64,000 nucleotides of DNA from Ficedula albicollis (taxonomy: Eukaryota > Chordata > Aves > Passeriformes > Muscicapidae): NCBI RefSeq assembly GCF_000247815.1, contig NC_021681.1:8124082-8188081 (forward strand), in the 5' to 3' direction. Under the pieces are notes generated by a model. It saw only the letters and a list, made by a program, of their open reading frames with translations, did not search any database and was not told where the DNA came from. Made by a program: the position numbers and the translations under genes. Numbering within the stretch: position 1 is the first letter of the stretch; every line of letters begins with the position of its first letter. Of the stretch, positions 1 to 13,193 are shown piece after piece.

Positions 1-3000
1 AGCACAACTTGGAACATAGGCTTTGCAGGAGATGATCAGTTTTCTAAATTGAAAAACAATTTTTTGTCTTTGTGTCTTCATTTTCTAATATTATTTCTAG
101 CAGTAGTTCAACATGACAGATTGGGTATGTAAACTGAAAGGGAATTACAGATATTCTCACTCCTGAAAAGATGTAAAACAAGTATTTCATGTAAAGAGTA
201 GCACTCATGGGGGCATAAATATCAGTTCTGTGAAGATGCACAGACAGTATATTCAGGGAACTTGCTGTGTTACTAAGAAACCTCTTCATTAAAGGGACAC
301 ATTTGTTTGGATTAGACTCTGCCAGTTGAACACAAAGTCTTCTTCCTGAGAAATCCCCTTCATTTCCTGACATTTGTAAAGTGCTATAAAATGCTAATTG
401 GTCTCATCAGCAAACAATTAGCATTCTGTTCAGTTTTATCCTCAATGCAAAAATTATAATAGGAAATGAAATGTCATACAGCAAAGGGATAGCACAAGAG
501 GCAATCATACCTTCTGTTAGGGGTTCAGTTTACCTGCATATTACCAGGTGAACTGCCCTTCCAGATACCCACAGCCTTGGCATCCAAAACCAATGAACAT
601 TCCTGCTTCTGACAAGTTGTCTCTGGCCAGCAAAGTCTGCTGCTGAAAAAAAAAAAATTAACACTCTAATATTCTAATAAAAAATCTGCCTTTGATTAGT
701 TCTCTTTAACCTCTGTGTTCTACTATTTCTTGCCAACCCACAGAGAGGCCTCAGCTCATCACCAGTTTGCTTCTTTGCCCCAGCTTTGCTCCCTCCTGTA
801 TTAATAAAGTCAGGTCTATCCTTTCCTCTCTCCACCACCAAACCTTGGAAAGAGAAGCCTGTCTGCTCTGCTGAGTTTTAGTACAAGATGCCTTTCATAG
901 CTCTGCAAGGCCAGATACTGCAGAGTTCAAGCACAACATGGTATTTGAATTAAACTAACATGTAAAAACATTTCTGGATAAAAAATACTTTATTGCCACC
1001 AATTAAAAACCATAAACATACTTTGAATCCAATTCAATATATTTCTTATTTGTCCCTGATTCTCTCTTGTTTTTATTATTAGAAGGCATAAATTTCCAGC
1101 AAGGCTTGTGCTTGACAAGGCTCCATTATTTGCACATGACAAGGTTTATCAAAAACAGTTGGATTTTTATGAGGAGTCTTTTATGTTTCCTTCATAAAGT
1201 ATAAATAAATGAAAAGGATTAGATGGAGGAAGCAGAGTATAATTCATCACCAATGTGAAGCAGAAGGAGCAGGCTGCAGATGGATGAACTGAAGAGCAAC
1301 ATGGTGACTGGAAATCGTTCTCTCTCAAATGTGGGGGAGCAAAAGCACAATAAAGGAGCATTGACTTTTCTTGCCATGTCAAGGAGTCCCTAAATGCACA
1401 AAGTCCAGAATCTTCCTGAAACACAAACCCACACACAAAACAGTAGTACAGTTGTTCACTTCTTTGACTGATATTTTTTCATGGTTAGAAATAAACTAAA
1501 AGACCAGAAACTTAGAATTAAATTTGCTTCCTGCAGTTAAAGGGCAATTAGGAGGGAAAAAACCTCTTAAGGTGGCAGTGTGTTGCTTTGTTCACCATTA
1601 CCCTCATGTCAGTCAGAAAAAAATCCATTAAATTGCCTTGTATTCCCATAAAAACTGGTGGTGGAGACTACAGCCCACATTTTTTTTCCAACCAAACCTA
1701 AAAAGTCATCCTGCAATCCTAAAGCAAGCCCATGGGATTACTTCTGCCTACCACATATGCCATGCCACATGAAGAAACTCCAGGAATGAGGTTGTTCTTT
1801 TACACAAGGTAATGGCATATACAAATTAGGCACATGATAATTGTGTTTATTTGGAAAGAATTTACAGAGCAAGCCAGAAAAGTCTGATAAGCAAAGTGGT
1901 CACAAGCATCAACTATTGAATGGCTCCAAAATCCATCTTTTCACGTCCAGTCCCCTCCTTCCAGCACAACTGAATTTCTTTTATCTTAAAACTCTAGAAT
2001 TTGGGTGCTCACTTTTTGTCCAACTCAGAATGAAAATATTTTTGCATAAGTTAAAAATAAAAATGTTTTGTTTCAGTAAGGTGAATACAAAAGCCAACAC
2101 ACAAAATATTTCAATATAGCAGAAAGTCAAGACACCTTATTATCAAAAAAGAGTCAAAATATATTTATAACAATCTATTTATGAACATTTTCCTGCTGAA
2201 TTTCACCAAAGTCGTTATGTCCTCATGGATCATTTCTCTTTTGGTGAAACTTCAGTGAAAAATTTCTCAAAATGCTACAGCTTGAAGAAGGCATTTCCAA
2301 GAACTTTCCTGAAATAAAAGCTGATGGTCATCATAGTTATTTAGAGTGGAAAGCGGGTAGTTCTCAAATGAAATTGCTAAGCAAATCCCTTTGCAGATGA
2401 ATTATGAACATACTATGCTTCATCAAACCATTGTGGGGTTCTACATATTTTTTCCAAAACAAGTAAAACAACTCTCCCCTAAGCTGATCTCTTACTACCT
2501 TACCTATAGAAACTTCTGGTTTTTATCTATGTGAGGTGTGTCTTTCTTCCCACACCTACACAGGACTCTGCTTGTCAGTACTAAATCTGTTTCCAGCAAC
2601 AAAGGAGTCAAGGGAGAATGTCCTTAGAGACAAAGTGAATTATCCAGAATAAGTATGAAAGCTTAAGTTAAAATAATGGCTTACAGAATGATGGGTACAA
2701 GATGGAAAGAGACTGTCTCAAGGAGATAAATTTTGCTAACAGTTTTTCCACAGTGAAAAGGCATATATTATATTTAAGCAACCCTCTGATTCAATTGTGG
2801 GAGAGCTGCAGTAGAAATCCAATAAGGGAAATATTTTCTGGCACTTTTACATCACATGCTCAAAGCAGGAGTTAAACCACAAGTGTTAATGTGCAAACTA
2901 AAGAAAAATTTAAAGATTTTATTGTTATACTTTAGAATTAGCTCAGAAAGAACTAATGTTTTCTTCTTTCCTTCATTTTAATATAGTCATTTAAGATCTG

Positions 3001-6000
3001 GATCTTACAAGTTTTTTGCATGTTATTTGCCATACAAGCAAAGCTGAGATTGCATTAGGGTTTGCAGGATCTGCGCATTACATTGCAGGTTCTCCATGCA
3101 CCTTTCCACCAGTGCTAAAGAGAGAAATAATTAATGGGACATGGGAGAGATTCAGGTGCCACTTAAGGTAAACTCATTCCCAGGAATTTCTTTTGATGTA
3201 GCATTGCACTACATTGACTAACTAAATCTCTGCATTAATCAAGTCTATCTTTTATTCATGGGTCTGAACATTTTCATTTGTTGGAAATGAATTGTGACCT
3301 CCTGGTACCTCTCCCTCTCCCAGGCCATGTATTAAATGTGGTGGGTATGCCCTGATTTGATCAAGTTGCACAAATCTGACTCAGATGATGATAGAATCTG
3401 ATCAGATAGCCTTATTATTTGTCTTGGGCTGTTGACTAAATCTTTGGCACACCCTGTACTGGCTTGTAGCATGAATCAAAACAGGGGGAAAATGGTGCTA
3501 TGAAATGATATTTCAATCTATGGGAGAGCACCTACATCATGCAGACATGCTGGTTATAAACACATGGCAAAACCCAGGTTTAGGCAGCATGGGAAGGCTT
3601 TCCTGTGTGCCATGCACAAAGGCATCAGCATTACATTCATTGTCATTTCTCCTTCTGATCATTCAAAAAGACATGATGCTGCTACCCTTTAGCCCCTCTT
3701 GTTTCTGGATGTAGAGAAATGATTTTCATGAAATCAGAATTAATGAACTCACAGAGTACTGATATTTAAAGCAACATTCAATGAAGACATATTAGAGGTA
3801 TTAATGGCTGCAATCTGGGACTCATTCCCATTCAAATGAAGCAACTAATTAATTGAGAGAAGTCAGCAGACAGAGTCCAGCAAGAAATAATTGTTATTCT
3901 ACAGGTGACTAGAGTTGTCCTTGTGACTCTTTAACAAAGGAGGGACCTCAGTCACCGTCTCTAGTTTCAGCCTCTGCTGACATTCTGTATGTCAAGAAAG
4001 TGCCATATGTGATGTCTCTGGAACATCTGGGATCCCTGGGGCAGGGAGTGAAATGCAGGAGTGACAGGGGAGAGCTGATTTATGCACTTACTCTCTCCCC
4101 TGCATTAGACATTAACAGATTGCGCCCACTCCTCACCTTGTACCAGAGACAGATACCAACCACTGAACCACCAAAAGAGGAACAGAGGAGTAAAGTTAAA
4201 GCAGAACAAGCTCAAGGCTCCTCTGTGCTCTGCACTGAGTCTTGTCACAGCAAGAAGGTATTAGGTAAAAAGACAGGTGTTATAGCATGGGCAGAGCTTC
4301 TTTGAAACACAGTGGAACCGAGAAAAGGTCAGGCAGAATTAAGTGGACAAAAGCAGAACAAAAAGACAAGTAGACAACAACTTCTGTTACCAAAAAGGGC
4401 TGGAAGGGATCAGTTCTGAGGAGCTACAGTTAAACCAGTTGTTGTTTTTCTGTTAATTTGAATTCAGCTGAAGAGGCTTTCCAGAGTCAGCTCAGTGCAT
4501 TGCACAAGGCAAGCATTACAATTCCAGGACAGAGGACAGGGACTGATCCAGTTTGTGCAAGCTCTCCTTAGACACATGGACTCATTGCTTAACAGGACCA
4601 ACCAGACACACGGGAAGCAGGTTCAGGTGCTGCACACACACCATCATCACCTGTTGCACAAGGTTTTTGCTATCTCTGAATATCACAGTTCATGTGCAGC
4701 TGCTGGGCCACGGCCCCTCCTGTGCCCCTCCTGCCACCCTGGCAAGAAGGTCACCTAACAGCAAGCAGGGCTCAGAACGGGAAATCTGAAATCTCCATAA
4801 AAATGATTGTCCTGTGAGCTGAGCTCCTCATGCCTCAGTCTGCCACGGGAAGAATCTGGAATAACTCTTGCACATTTCTTCAGAGTCCTCATCACATCAA
4901 TGGCTTTATTGCACACCAGGATGAGCCACCCCTGAGACTGCCTCTGTTTGAGGCTGTGATTTGTCACTGCTTTCATTCTTAATAACAGGTTCACAGACTG
5001 AATCAGGGAATACAGAAAAATATCTCACACCATCTGTTTAGAAGGTATATTTCACACCCTAGGGCTGATTCAAGAGCTAGTAAAGAGGTGACAGCTTTAG
5101 TCTAGCTCTTAAGATCTTCCTGTATTGCTTTAATGGTAAACAAAAGCAGCCCTTATGTCCAGAATTTTACCACAGTCTGAAATGCAGAGGTGATAGTCAT
5201 TTAATAGGGCTCAAATTCTTCCCCACTAATAACACGAGGTATCATTTCATTCCTTGCATAATCTGTTATTTAAAGGTGATTCCTTATCAGCTGGTGCATT
5301 GTCATGGGCAGGGTGGGAATCCTATACACTCTAAATCAAATATATTGGTTTGTACTGAAAAGAAAATGCATCTGAAAATACTACTAATTATTTTTATTAT
5401 TATAGTAATGATCACCATCATCCTGATTACTGAGAAACATAAAATAGCATATTCTATTACTTAGAAATACCAAACCACCATCTCAAAGAATTAATTAAGA
5501 ACAAGGAACTCATAAAAAAAAAAAAAGTAAGATAATTGATCAGAACATCACTGTTTGCTGTCCAGAAGAATTGCTTTTCCTCTCTAAGGAATGATTAACA
5601 TTTTGCAAATTTTGTACAGAGCTGCATTTGGTCTGTGAACACATTTCCATAACCTGAAAGTGTGTTTTTAAACAAATGAGCTGTGGTTATTTTCATTAAC
5701 AGTCTGCTAAACTGGGATCATTTGCCAGAATAGCAAGAAAATATTTGATTTAGGACAGTGATTGTTCACCTTTAGCACACAGTTGTGTGCTAAAGACATC
5801 CAGTCATGGCAAAGTCATCTGTCCCAACAAGACAGCTTGCTTTGCATATTGCTCCTACTCTAAATGTGCCAAAGGCACTTTGAACAAGCCACCCTGAGTC
5901 CAAGAATCTCTGTTCTACCGAGAGCCACAGCAATGCTCAGCTTCAAATGAGGGCAGATTTGATTTATTGATGCTCTGTCTGCCAGGCAGAAGCTGTACAA

Positions 6001-7594
6001 GAGATAACTAACATGCAAAGCTTTGTAAAATGTTCTTCTTAAAAGCAAGCTTCCAGGAGGGAAGTAAAAAAAAAAGAGAAAAAAAGCCCTATAATAATAG
6101 TTGTTCAATTAAAAATTCGTTCAGGTAACACTTTGCAAGCTCCTGAGCAGCTGTTCCATGGTGACTCAGAAAGCTGCCATTGTAATTTACCCACTCCTAA
6201 AAACCCTCTTCTACACAGGCAGACTTAAGGGAAGGTGCAATTGGTTCAGAGCGTGTTTTGCTCGGAGTTTGGCTTGGAATCTGACAATTAGGCATCATCA
6301 ATATAAGCCTGTTGAGCAGAGTGCTGCTTTCATTGCCTCCTCTTTCTCTGAAACCTGAACCAGGACAACCCCAAAATAAAGCAACTGCAGTTTAACCGCA
6401 GCAGTATCGCCCTGCTGCTCATTCACACAAGTTTGCATGGGCTTGCTTGGAAGGCTGTGCTCATATATCAAGCCTGGAGACTTGGCTTAAGAAGACACAT
6501 AAATAAATGGCATGTGCCCCCCCCACCAACTTTTGGCTGGAGGGAAACCATCAAGTGCTTTGAAGTTTCTTTTAAAACGTAGAAAGCAGTACCTGATTCA
6601 AAGTGCAAATATGCAGATTAGAATTCCTCAGGTATTAAGCTCTTCTGGCTCACAAATTGTTTGTGTTTGAATGCAGTCTAAAGGAAAGGAAAATAAAAAG
6701 AGCTGTACCATAACACTTTTTATGACACAATTTTGGAAACCATTCAAAATTCCTGGGCTTTTCACCTCACAAGGAGTCCTTTTAGCATATGTTGGAAGCT
6801 GTTGTTTGATATCAGTAGATTTTATGCTAATTTTCTGCAAAGAACAAACTGTGTAGTCATAATTCTTACAAGAATTTTAATTACCTGTCAAATTACTTTG
6901 TGTTTCACCTAGGGCAGGTATGAGGGTATTTTTTACCTTAATTTTAGTGCTGTTCCCAAATTTTGGTTGTCATCATTTAAAAAATGTTAATGATGCTACT
7001 GAACACTCAGACACCGAGCTTGTGTAAATTATTACAGCTCAGTTGATTTCTGCACTTCTACTGATTTACAGTTACTAAGGACCTTTAGATCCTGGCATTG
7101 CAATTTATTAATCTTGGCTATAGATTTTATTCCATACATTCAGCTCTTTAGAAGCACTTGCACGGTCAAATGAAAATGCAGGTTGATGCAGTGGATGTCA
7201 GTCAATATGAAAAAAAAAAAAATTTCTCACATTAATTTCCACTTGCATTCAGTGCTACATAATTTTGACCACTGTTTTTTGGGGGGTTTTGGGGTTATTC
7301 TCTATTTTTAATATGAACACATGCAAAAAAGGTGAACCTCAGTTTAAACCCTTCAAGTCTGCAACCAAAGAATGAACAGGGCATTACACATGGCTTCAAC
7401 TAGCAAGCTCCAAACTCACTGGTTTTGATTTGCTCACCCCTACTCTTGGAGTATCAGACCAAACTGCAATTTTAGTAAAAAATCATCATACAATGAGCTC
7501 ACAATTGAGGCAGTACATTAAAAAATTGAGTAGATAAAGTCTTTGGAGGAATGTAAATGCCATCTCATTTTAGCAAAAGTCCTAAACATTCAGA
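1..7594. other. AT-rich non-coding sequence
   Basis: No gene, RNA gene or recognisable transposable element is seen. Open frames are short (about 110 codons at most), unrecognised, and none forms a plausible exon with flanking splice sites. There are short A runs near 642, 5515, 6067 and 7208, and a C8 run near 6518. The perfect hairpin at 5770-5795 is listed separately. The segment at about 3790-3870, with several TAAT-type sites, and that at about 6240-6360 look like unique, possibly constrained sequence, but this cannot be tested without an alignment. Confidence 0.7.
5770..5795. repeat. Perfect 11-bp inverted repeat with 4-base loop
   Basis: The left arm CTTTAGCACAC (5770-5780) and right arm GTGTGCTAAAG (5785-5795) are exact reverse complements around the loop AGTT. 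The flanking bases do not extend the pairing, so the stem is too short for a typical microRNA precursor. It could be a cruciform-forming site, a dimeric protein-binding site or chance. Confidence 0.8.
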
Positions 7595-7657
7595 TTCATC
7601 CTCACTTCTGGTTTCATCCTCGTTCCCAGCTCCATCCTGGTTCCTGGTTTCACCCTG
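7595..7657. repeat. Degenerate 17-18 bp minisatellite (about 3.5 units)
   Basis: Units of the form TTCATCCTC-(A/G)TTCC-(T/C)GG follow one another with substitutions. Read on the minus strand the repeat gives the recurring residues GTRM/GTRMK/EVRM within a chance open frame. The units have diverged, so the array is old. Confidence 0.6.
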
Positions 7658-9948
7658 TGTGACTCGCCCAGAGATGTGGGGCTGCCCTCTAGCAGGACAC
7701 TGATCTGTGCCATCTGTGTTGGGTCATGATTCCAGTCCCCAGGACAGAGCCCACGGCACTGACCAGAGACCACAGCCTCTGTTCCCTGCCCACTGATCTC
7801 ACATGAAATGAGAATTCTCCAGGGCAGGGCCACCAAGCCCTTCCAGATGAGTCTGAGTTTTAATGGCAGGTGTAGGCCACCTGTATGACACAATTACCTA
7901 TGAGAAAATGCCTCTTTATTTGCAGGAAGTGGAGGAGCAACACAGAACTCTGCCAAGCAAAACAGTGAGTCATCTGAAATAACAAGCAGACATGTAAAGA
8001 CTGTTGGCTAATAATTCTGCATGAGACCCAGACTTTCTTGAAATGGTCATCTAAAAACATCATAAGATAAATCAATATAGACTAAAGAATGTTAGCTCTT
8101 CTGGGATTAAAAGCAAATCAGAGATTTTACCATCATTGGAAAAATTTAAAACAATTCCCAGGAAATATTCATAAGAATGGGACATTCTTGGCAATGATAT
8201 CAAATGTCAATGATAACTTCCTTTTTACATCAGGATAGACTGAAAATGCTGATGAATTTTCTCTCTTATTCTCATCAAATAATGAAAGAGTTCAACCAGG
8301 AAAGAAAATAAGCCATTCAATGTGAGGTGCTGTAAAATCAATGATTTGAGTCTGGCAGAAGAAGGATTTGAATATAGGTACCTGACAAGTAAGACAAATG
8401 TTTTACTTGGGAGGTTAAGGAAGAATAGTGTATGAGCACTTTTTTCTGGAGAGAAGAAAGCAGAGTTTTGATGAAAATATTTGAACAAAATTTTTGGTCT
8501 AGGAATATACATTTTCTAACCAAAAAGGACACCCATCCAACCCCTAAGCCCCACATACTTTTGCTGTTTTCATTATTCTTGAGAAATGTCCAACTAACCC
8601 CAGTTCTGAAACAGCAGAGCACACAAGGGCACCTCTGCAGCACTTCCCAGTGAATTACCTGCTGCCAGCCTGAAAGCTCAGTGCTTCTGAGTGGAAACAC
8701 CTACTGCTGAAGGGCTAAGAGCAGACAAAGAAATTGGGTCTTTGAGTCTTCCAGTTTGAAGCCTTTTTCTTGTGTGTCTGTCTCAAGAGCTTTCCTACCC
8801 TGTAAAAGGTGAGGAGATCATCAAAGACTGGCATGATTCAGGTAGGGAGGAACCAGCCGCTGCTGCTGCACTTGGATGTGGACAGCGAGGCTGTGAGATT
8901 TCTGCCTCCCTCATTGCCTCAGCAGAACGTCATTGCATTATTGGCTTGTGTCAAAAAAGGCAGGTATTAATTATCAGGTATCAATTACGGTAGAATTCAC
9001 TTTTATCATCACAATTAGCTTTCCTAAAGAATATTCACAGTTATATTTAATGTTTTAAGTCCCCAGATGAAAGCTGGAGGAATCAATTATTTATCTTGCC
9101 CTTTTTGTTGATTTCAATTTCTTTATCTCCAGCTTAGGAATAATAACCTGCAGCAGGCTGTGGTAATATAAAATGTATTGGTTCCCCCAGTGCAAGGATA
9201 TTTTTTTTAAGAAGAGCAAAAACACCAGGAAGAATGTGCTCAGCAAAGAAACAATGACTCTGGGTGAATGTGTTGGTGTTTCTAAGCAGGGCCTGACATA
9301 ATCTGGTGCTAAAGATACACGCAGTATGTTGTGAGTGGGATTTCATAACACAACTTCAAGATCAATGAAGGCAATTACCTCTTTTTCTGAAGGCATCAGA
9401 AATCCTGGTAAAGAAAACATTTCTAATGTAAGCAAAAGAGTTATGGAAAGGATCAGACAAAGCCCAGATGGATTCTTAATTTTTTTTTTTTTTTCAAGAG
9501 AATTATCAGTATTAGTTCAGAATGATACAAAAATAGGCCTAAAAGCTGGACAGTAATAAACTTCACTTTCTAGAAATAGATAATTTCAAGGGGACCATGG
9601 TTAGAAAAGTGTAAAGGGCATGAAAAACTCCTTTCATGACTTTTAGAATCTGGGAACGCAGTTTTGTGAGAGATGCCTGTATCTGCCTCTGTGACTAGCC
9701 CTGCCCTGCCTGCTGGCTGTGCACTCTGGCACCAGCTCTGCATCTTGTAAGCAAACTGTTGTACCTAGCAGGTATTTGACTTTTGTTACTACCCCTAACC
9801 AGGGTACATATGAACTTGGAACATGCATTTTAAACCAGCTTCTTTCTCCCCTCCCCCAGGGAAGGCACAAAGCTGCATTTTTGCCCTCCCTGCTCAGGGA
9901 AGCTGCAGGAATTTTTGAGATGTGGACAGTCTGACTGTTCTGTTACTG
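7658..9948. other. Non-coding sequence
   Basis: Unique AT-rich DNA. Short overlapping open frames at 8225-8700 on both strands resemble no known protein. A T run of about 16 bases lies near 9480. The segment at about 8985-9130 is AT-rich and non-repetitive. No gene is supported. Confidence 0.65.
7679..7698 (-). promoter_or_regulatory. CTCF-like motif
   Basis: Read on the minus strand, the core CTAGAGGGCAGC matches the right half of the vertebrate CTCF consensus (YAGRKGGCRS) at every position. The left CCA is poorly matched. It sits just beside a small minisatellite. Motif only; occupancy is inferred, and single matches of this quality also arise by chance. Confidence 0.3.
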
Positions 9949-10210
9949 TTGTCAGAGCCATGAACAATTTTTTTTACTCCTCAGTTTTCTCACCCTAGAG
10001 GTGAGATTTTCCTGTCTCTCCCAAATCTGTGCAATACAAGGGCTGTGATGGCAGTTTATTTTACCTTGTGACCAAATTACTCTTGTCAGAGCCATGAACA
10101 ATTTTTTTTACTCTTCAGTTTTCTCACCCTACAGGTGAGATTTTCCTGTTTCTCCCAAATCTGTGCAATACAAGGGTTGTGATGGCAGTTTATTTTACCT
10201 TGTGACCAAA
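9949..10210. repeat. 134-bp tandem duplication (two copies)
   Basis: Copy 1 (9949-10076) and copy 2 (10083-10210) match over about 128 bases at a spacing of 134. Four single-base differences are visible (for example CTCCTCAG/CTCTTCAG and CCTAGAGG/CCTACAGG). That is about 3% divergence, which favours a real tandem duplication of some age over an assembly artefact. No gene overlaps. Confidence 0.95.
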
Positions 10211-12420
10211 CAGTGGAAATGTGTGTTGTCCTCTGGAACCCATGACAGTCTGCTGGAGCTCTTCTTTTATTTCTCTCAGTTTTAGATGAATAACACATTA
10301 GTCAGACTTCCATGCCTCCCACTGTCATTCACACCTTGCCCTCCCAGAGCTCCTGCTGTGAGGCAACATGGCAGAAGGAAATTTAGGTATACTCACATAT
10401 CATCACAGTACAATAGTGCAAAATTAAAGCAAAAAAGCTGTCATTTCAAACTAAACTAATTTAAACAAAAAAAGCTGGCACATGATGTAAAGATAAAAAC
10501 AGACTGGAGCATAAGAAAGTTTGAGCTGTAGCAGACTGTGGGTGCTCAGTGAAAGGTAGCAAGGAGAGAGCAGACACCAATTAACCCTTCCCCAATACAC
10601 ATCCAGGCTATAGCAGTTGTTGGATATATTCTACCAGTAATAATCTCTTTGCATGAAATGCTGTTCTACACTTAGAGAGACACCAGGAAAATATAGCAAT
10701 AGCAGTTTGACCTTAATTATTTCAAGGAAACTCCAAGAGATGACCTCTGCCATATGACACAGTGTCAAGTATGCACAGCAGGGAAGGAAGATGAGGAGAG
10801 GTTAACTTGTTTGGGCACAGCTGACACAGCTGGGTAACTTTTGGACCAATCCCATCTATCAACTCAGCACAAGGGCACACTGAAGATATGTATGTCTATC
10901 CCCAGCACTGTATATCTGTCTTAAAACTGCATTCAATCCTTCAATTTCCTTTGCAGACAAACCACTCCATTTTCTCACACTGAGGAAGAAACACCTGCTG
11001 TGCAGCCTCTCCCTGTGTATTTCTCCCTGTCTTCCTTCCCATCCATGCTCAGAGCCAGGAAGAGCCTCAGCTAACCCTACAATATGGTCATGCATGAAGC
11101 AACCTCTAGTCAAATTCTACAATGGCAACAGCAGGATGTTTGCCTCTTCCTTCCAGTCAGGACATTGTAGCCATAATTGTTATACATTACCCTTTCCAAT
11201 ACAAATCACTACCAACCCATGTTGCCCTGGGGAAAAGTTTTGGACAGAGAGTCTCCAATATATCTGCCTGTACTTATTGCCACTGCAAAGTTCACAGTGA
11301 GAGGAGGAGGCCAGAGCACCTCTGAGGGTTCTCAGGGCTGGTTGCACAAACATTAATGAAATCTCATTAATCACAGCCCCAGCCATCGCAGGCTTGTCAG
11401 CACAGGAGGTTGCAGACTAACCACAGCAGGTAGAGAGGTTAGAAAAACATGTCACAAGAAGGTACATGTATGACCTTTCCTGAGTCTGCAGTGCTGGTCA
11501 AAATATTTTTGTGCTGTGGCTGAACCGGAGATGGGAGGAAAATGCCATGGGGAGAACATCTGCAAAACTCAAAATGACACAGTCTGGGGAATTTCCATGG
11601 TTCCACTCTCCACCTTTCAAAGACTTGAATGGGAAGTATTTCTCCATCCACTTTGCCAGGCAGGTAATTATTTGTACTCCTCAGTACCCATATTAACTGC
11701 ACTTGCAAAGGAACATGGCTTTTTAAGTATTTTGCATGCAAAATATGGCAGAGACAGAGCTATTTCTCACCACCAGCATTAAAGCCCAGGTAGAAGTCGT
11801 ACATCAGGGGCTACAATACCACGATGGGCAACAGCTTTACTCTTGTCACAGTCTTCTCTGTCCCAGCTGGGGCAGACACAGCAATCCTACAGCTGCCCCT
11901 AGGGCCCAGGAGATCTGGCACCTGGTAAGGTTTCACTGCTCACCCTGGGCTCAGGTTCACTCAGGTGCACTGGTGTGTATTCACCCACAGTCAGCAGATA
12001 TTCCAGCACAGCCTAAACCAAAAGCACACTCCTGGCCTCTTGTTACTATTCTGTACACCTCATTATCCTGAAGGAATTTAGTATCTCTGGAGCAGATCTG
12101 GTAAAGAAGGGAAGCTTTTACTGTTCTCCTGTGCCAGATAAAGTGTCCTGGAAGCTGCTCACAGATGCAGACTCGATCAGATAGAAGCTGCACCCCTGTC
12201 CCAGGTTTTCCCTGACAAACACAAGCAGATGTAGATGACTGATTGAGAGTGTAATTTAATACAAGGTCTCCTTCCTAATGTTCCCATAACAATATTTGAG
12301 GGCCAGTTGAGAAAATGTGGAGCATACAGTTGTGAAGTCACACAAAGACTATTTTCAGAGCCCAAAAGAGGTTTGATTTGTCTGTACAAGTCAAAAGTAG
12401 GCATTTTATAGCAAACATGA
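10211..12420. other. Non-coding sequence
   Basis: No recognisable gene or mobile element. Several open frames of 70-110 codons overlap one another on both strands at 10.86-12.19 kb, as expected in a less AT-rich stretch. None has a recognisable domain. A palindromic homeodomain-like site at 11352-11371 is listed separately. Confidence 0.65.
11352..11371. promoter_or_regulatory. Inverted TAAT-type homeodomain-like site
   Basis: ATTAATGA and TCATTAAT are exact reverse complements separated by the four bases AATC. Paired TAAT cores in this spacing are the kind of site bound by dimers of paired-class homeodomain proteins. The sequence shows only the palindrome; function is inferred. Confidence 0.3.
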
Positions 12421-13193
12421 GTTCTGGGTTTGTATCTCAATATATTACAAAGTTGGCTTCTTTTCTTTTTCTATCAGAATGGCTTGTGGTTTTCTTCTGT
12501 CCCAAAGCAGCCATATTCTGAAAACCTATAGAAAGAGTTATGCACATTTCCTCCTATGTATATTTACAGTGGGAAAAGAGTATAGTGAAATCTAAGATTG
12601 TGAGGAAAATATATGTTTCTGTAAACCATGTTTCTAAGTTGTTGGGGGACTTTGTTAATGAGACAATGCTCAAATCTTTTTTTTGTTCAAACCTATAGAA
12701 AGAGTTATGCACATTTCCTCCTATGTATATTTACAGTGGGAAAAGAGTATAGTGAAATCTAAGATTGTGAGGAAAATATATGTTTCTGTAAACCATGTTT
12801 CTAAGTTGTCGGGGGATTTTGTTAACGAGACAATGCTCAAATCTTTTTTTTGTTCANNNNNNNNNNNNNNNNNNNNNNNNNNNNNNNNNNNNNNNNNNNN
12901 NNNNNNNNNNNNNNNNNGAAAAAAGTTCTGGGTTTATATCTCAATATATTACAAAGTTGGCTTCTTTTCTTTTTCTATCAGAATGGCTTGTGGTTTTCTT
13001 CTGTCCCAAAGCAGCCATATTCTGAAAACCTATAGAAAGAGTTATGCACATTTCCTCCTATGTATATTTACAGTGGGAAAAGAGTATAGTGAAATCTAAG
13101 ATTGTGAGGAAAATATATGTTTCTGTAAACCATGTTTCTAAGTTGTCGGGGGATTTTGTTAACGAGACAATGCTCAAATCTTTTTTTTGTTCA
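12421..13193. repeat. Local triplication interrupted by an assembly gap
   Basis: Copy 1 is 12421-12689. Copy 2 (12690-12856) repeats 12523-12689 at an offset of 167 and runs straight into the gap. Copy 3 (12925-13193) repeats the whole of copy 1 at an offset of 504. Copies 2 and 3 share three bases that differ from copy 1 (GTCGGGGGATTTTGTTAACG against GTTGGGGGACTTTGTTAATG). The order copy / partial copy / gap / copy, with linked substitutions, is typical of two unmerged haplotypes around a gap, although a genuine tandem array is not excluded. Confidence 0.95.
12857..12917. other. Assembly gap (61 N)
   Basis: A run of 61 undetermined bases sits inside the duplicated sequence, directly after copy 2. 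Open frames drawn through it are meaningless. Confidence 1.

Noticed and set aside
5770..5795. MicroRNA precursor at the perfect hairpin
   Set aside because: The stem is only 11 bp with unpaired flanks, too short for a typical precursor.
12683..13099. Open frame with an internal undetermined stretch
   Set aside because: It reads through the N gap and through duplicated non-coding sequence.
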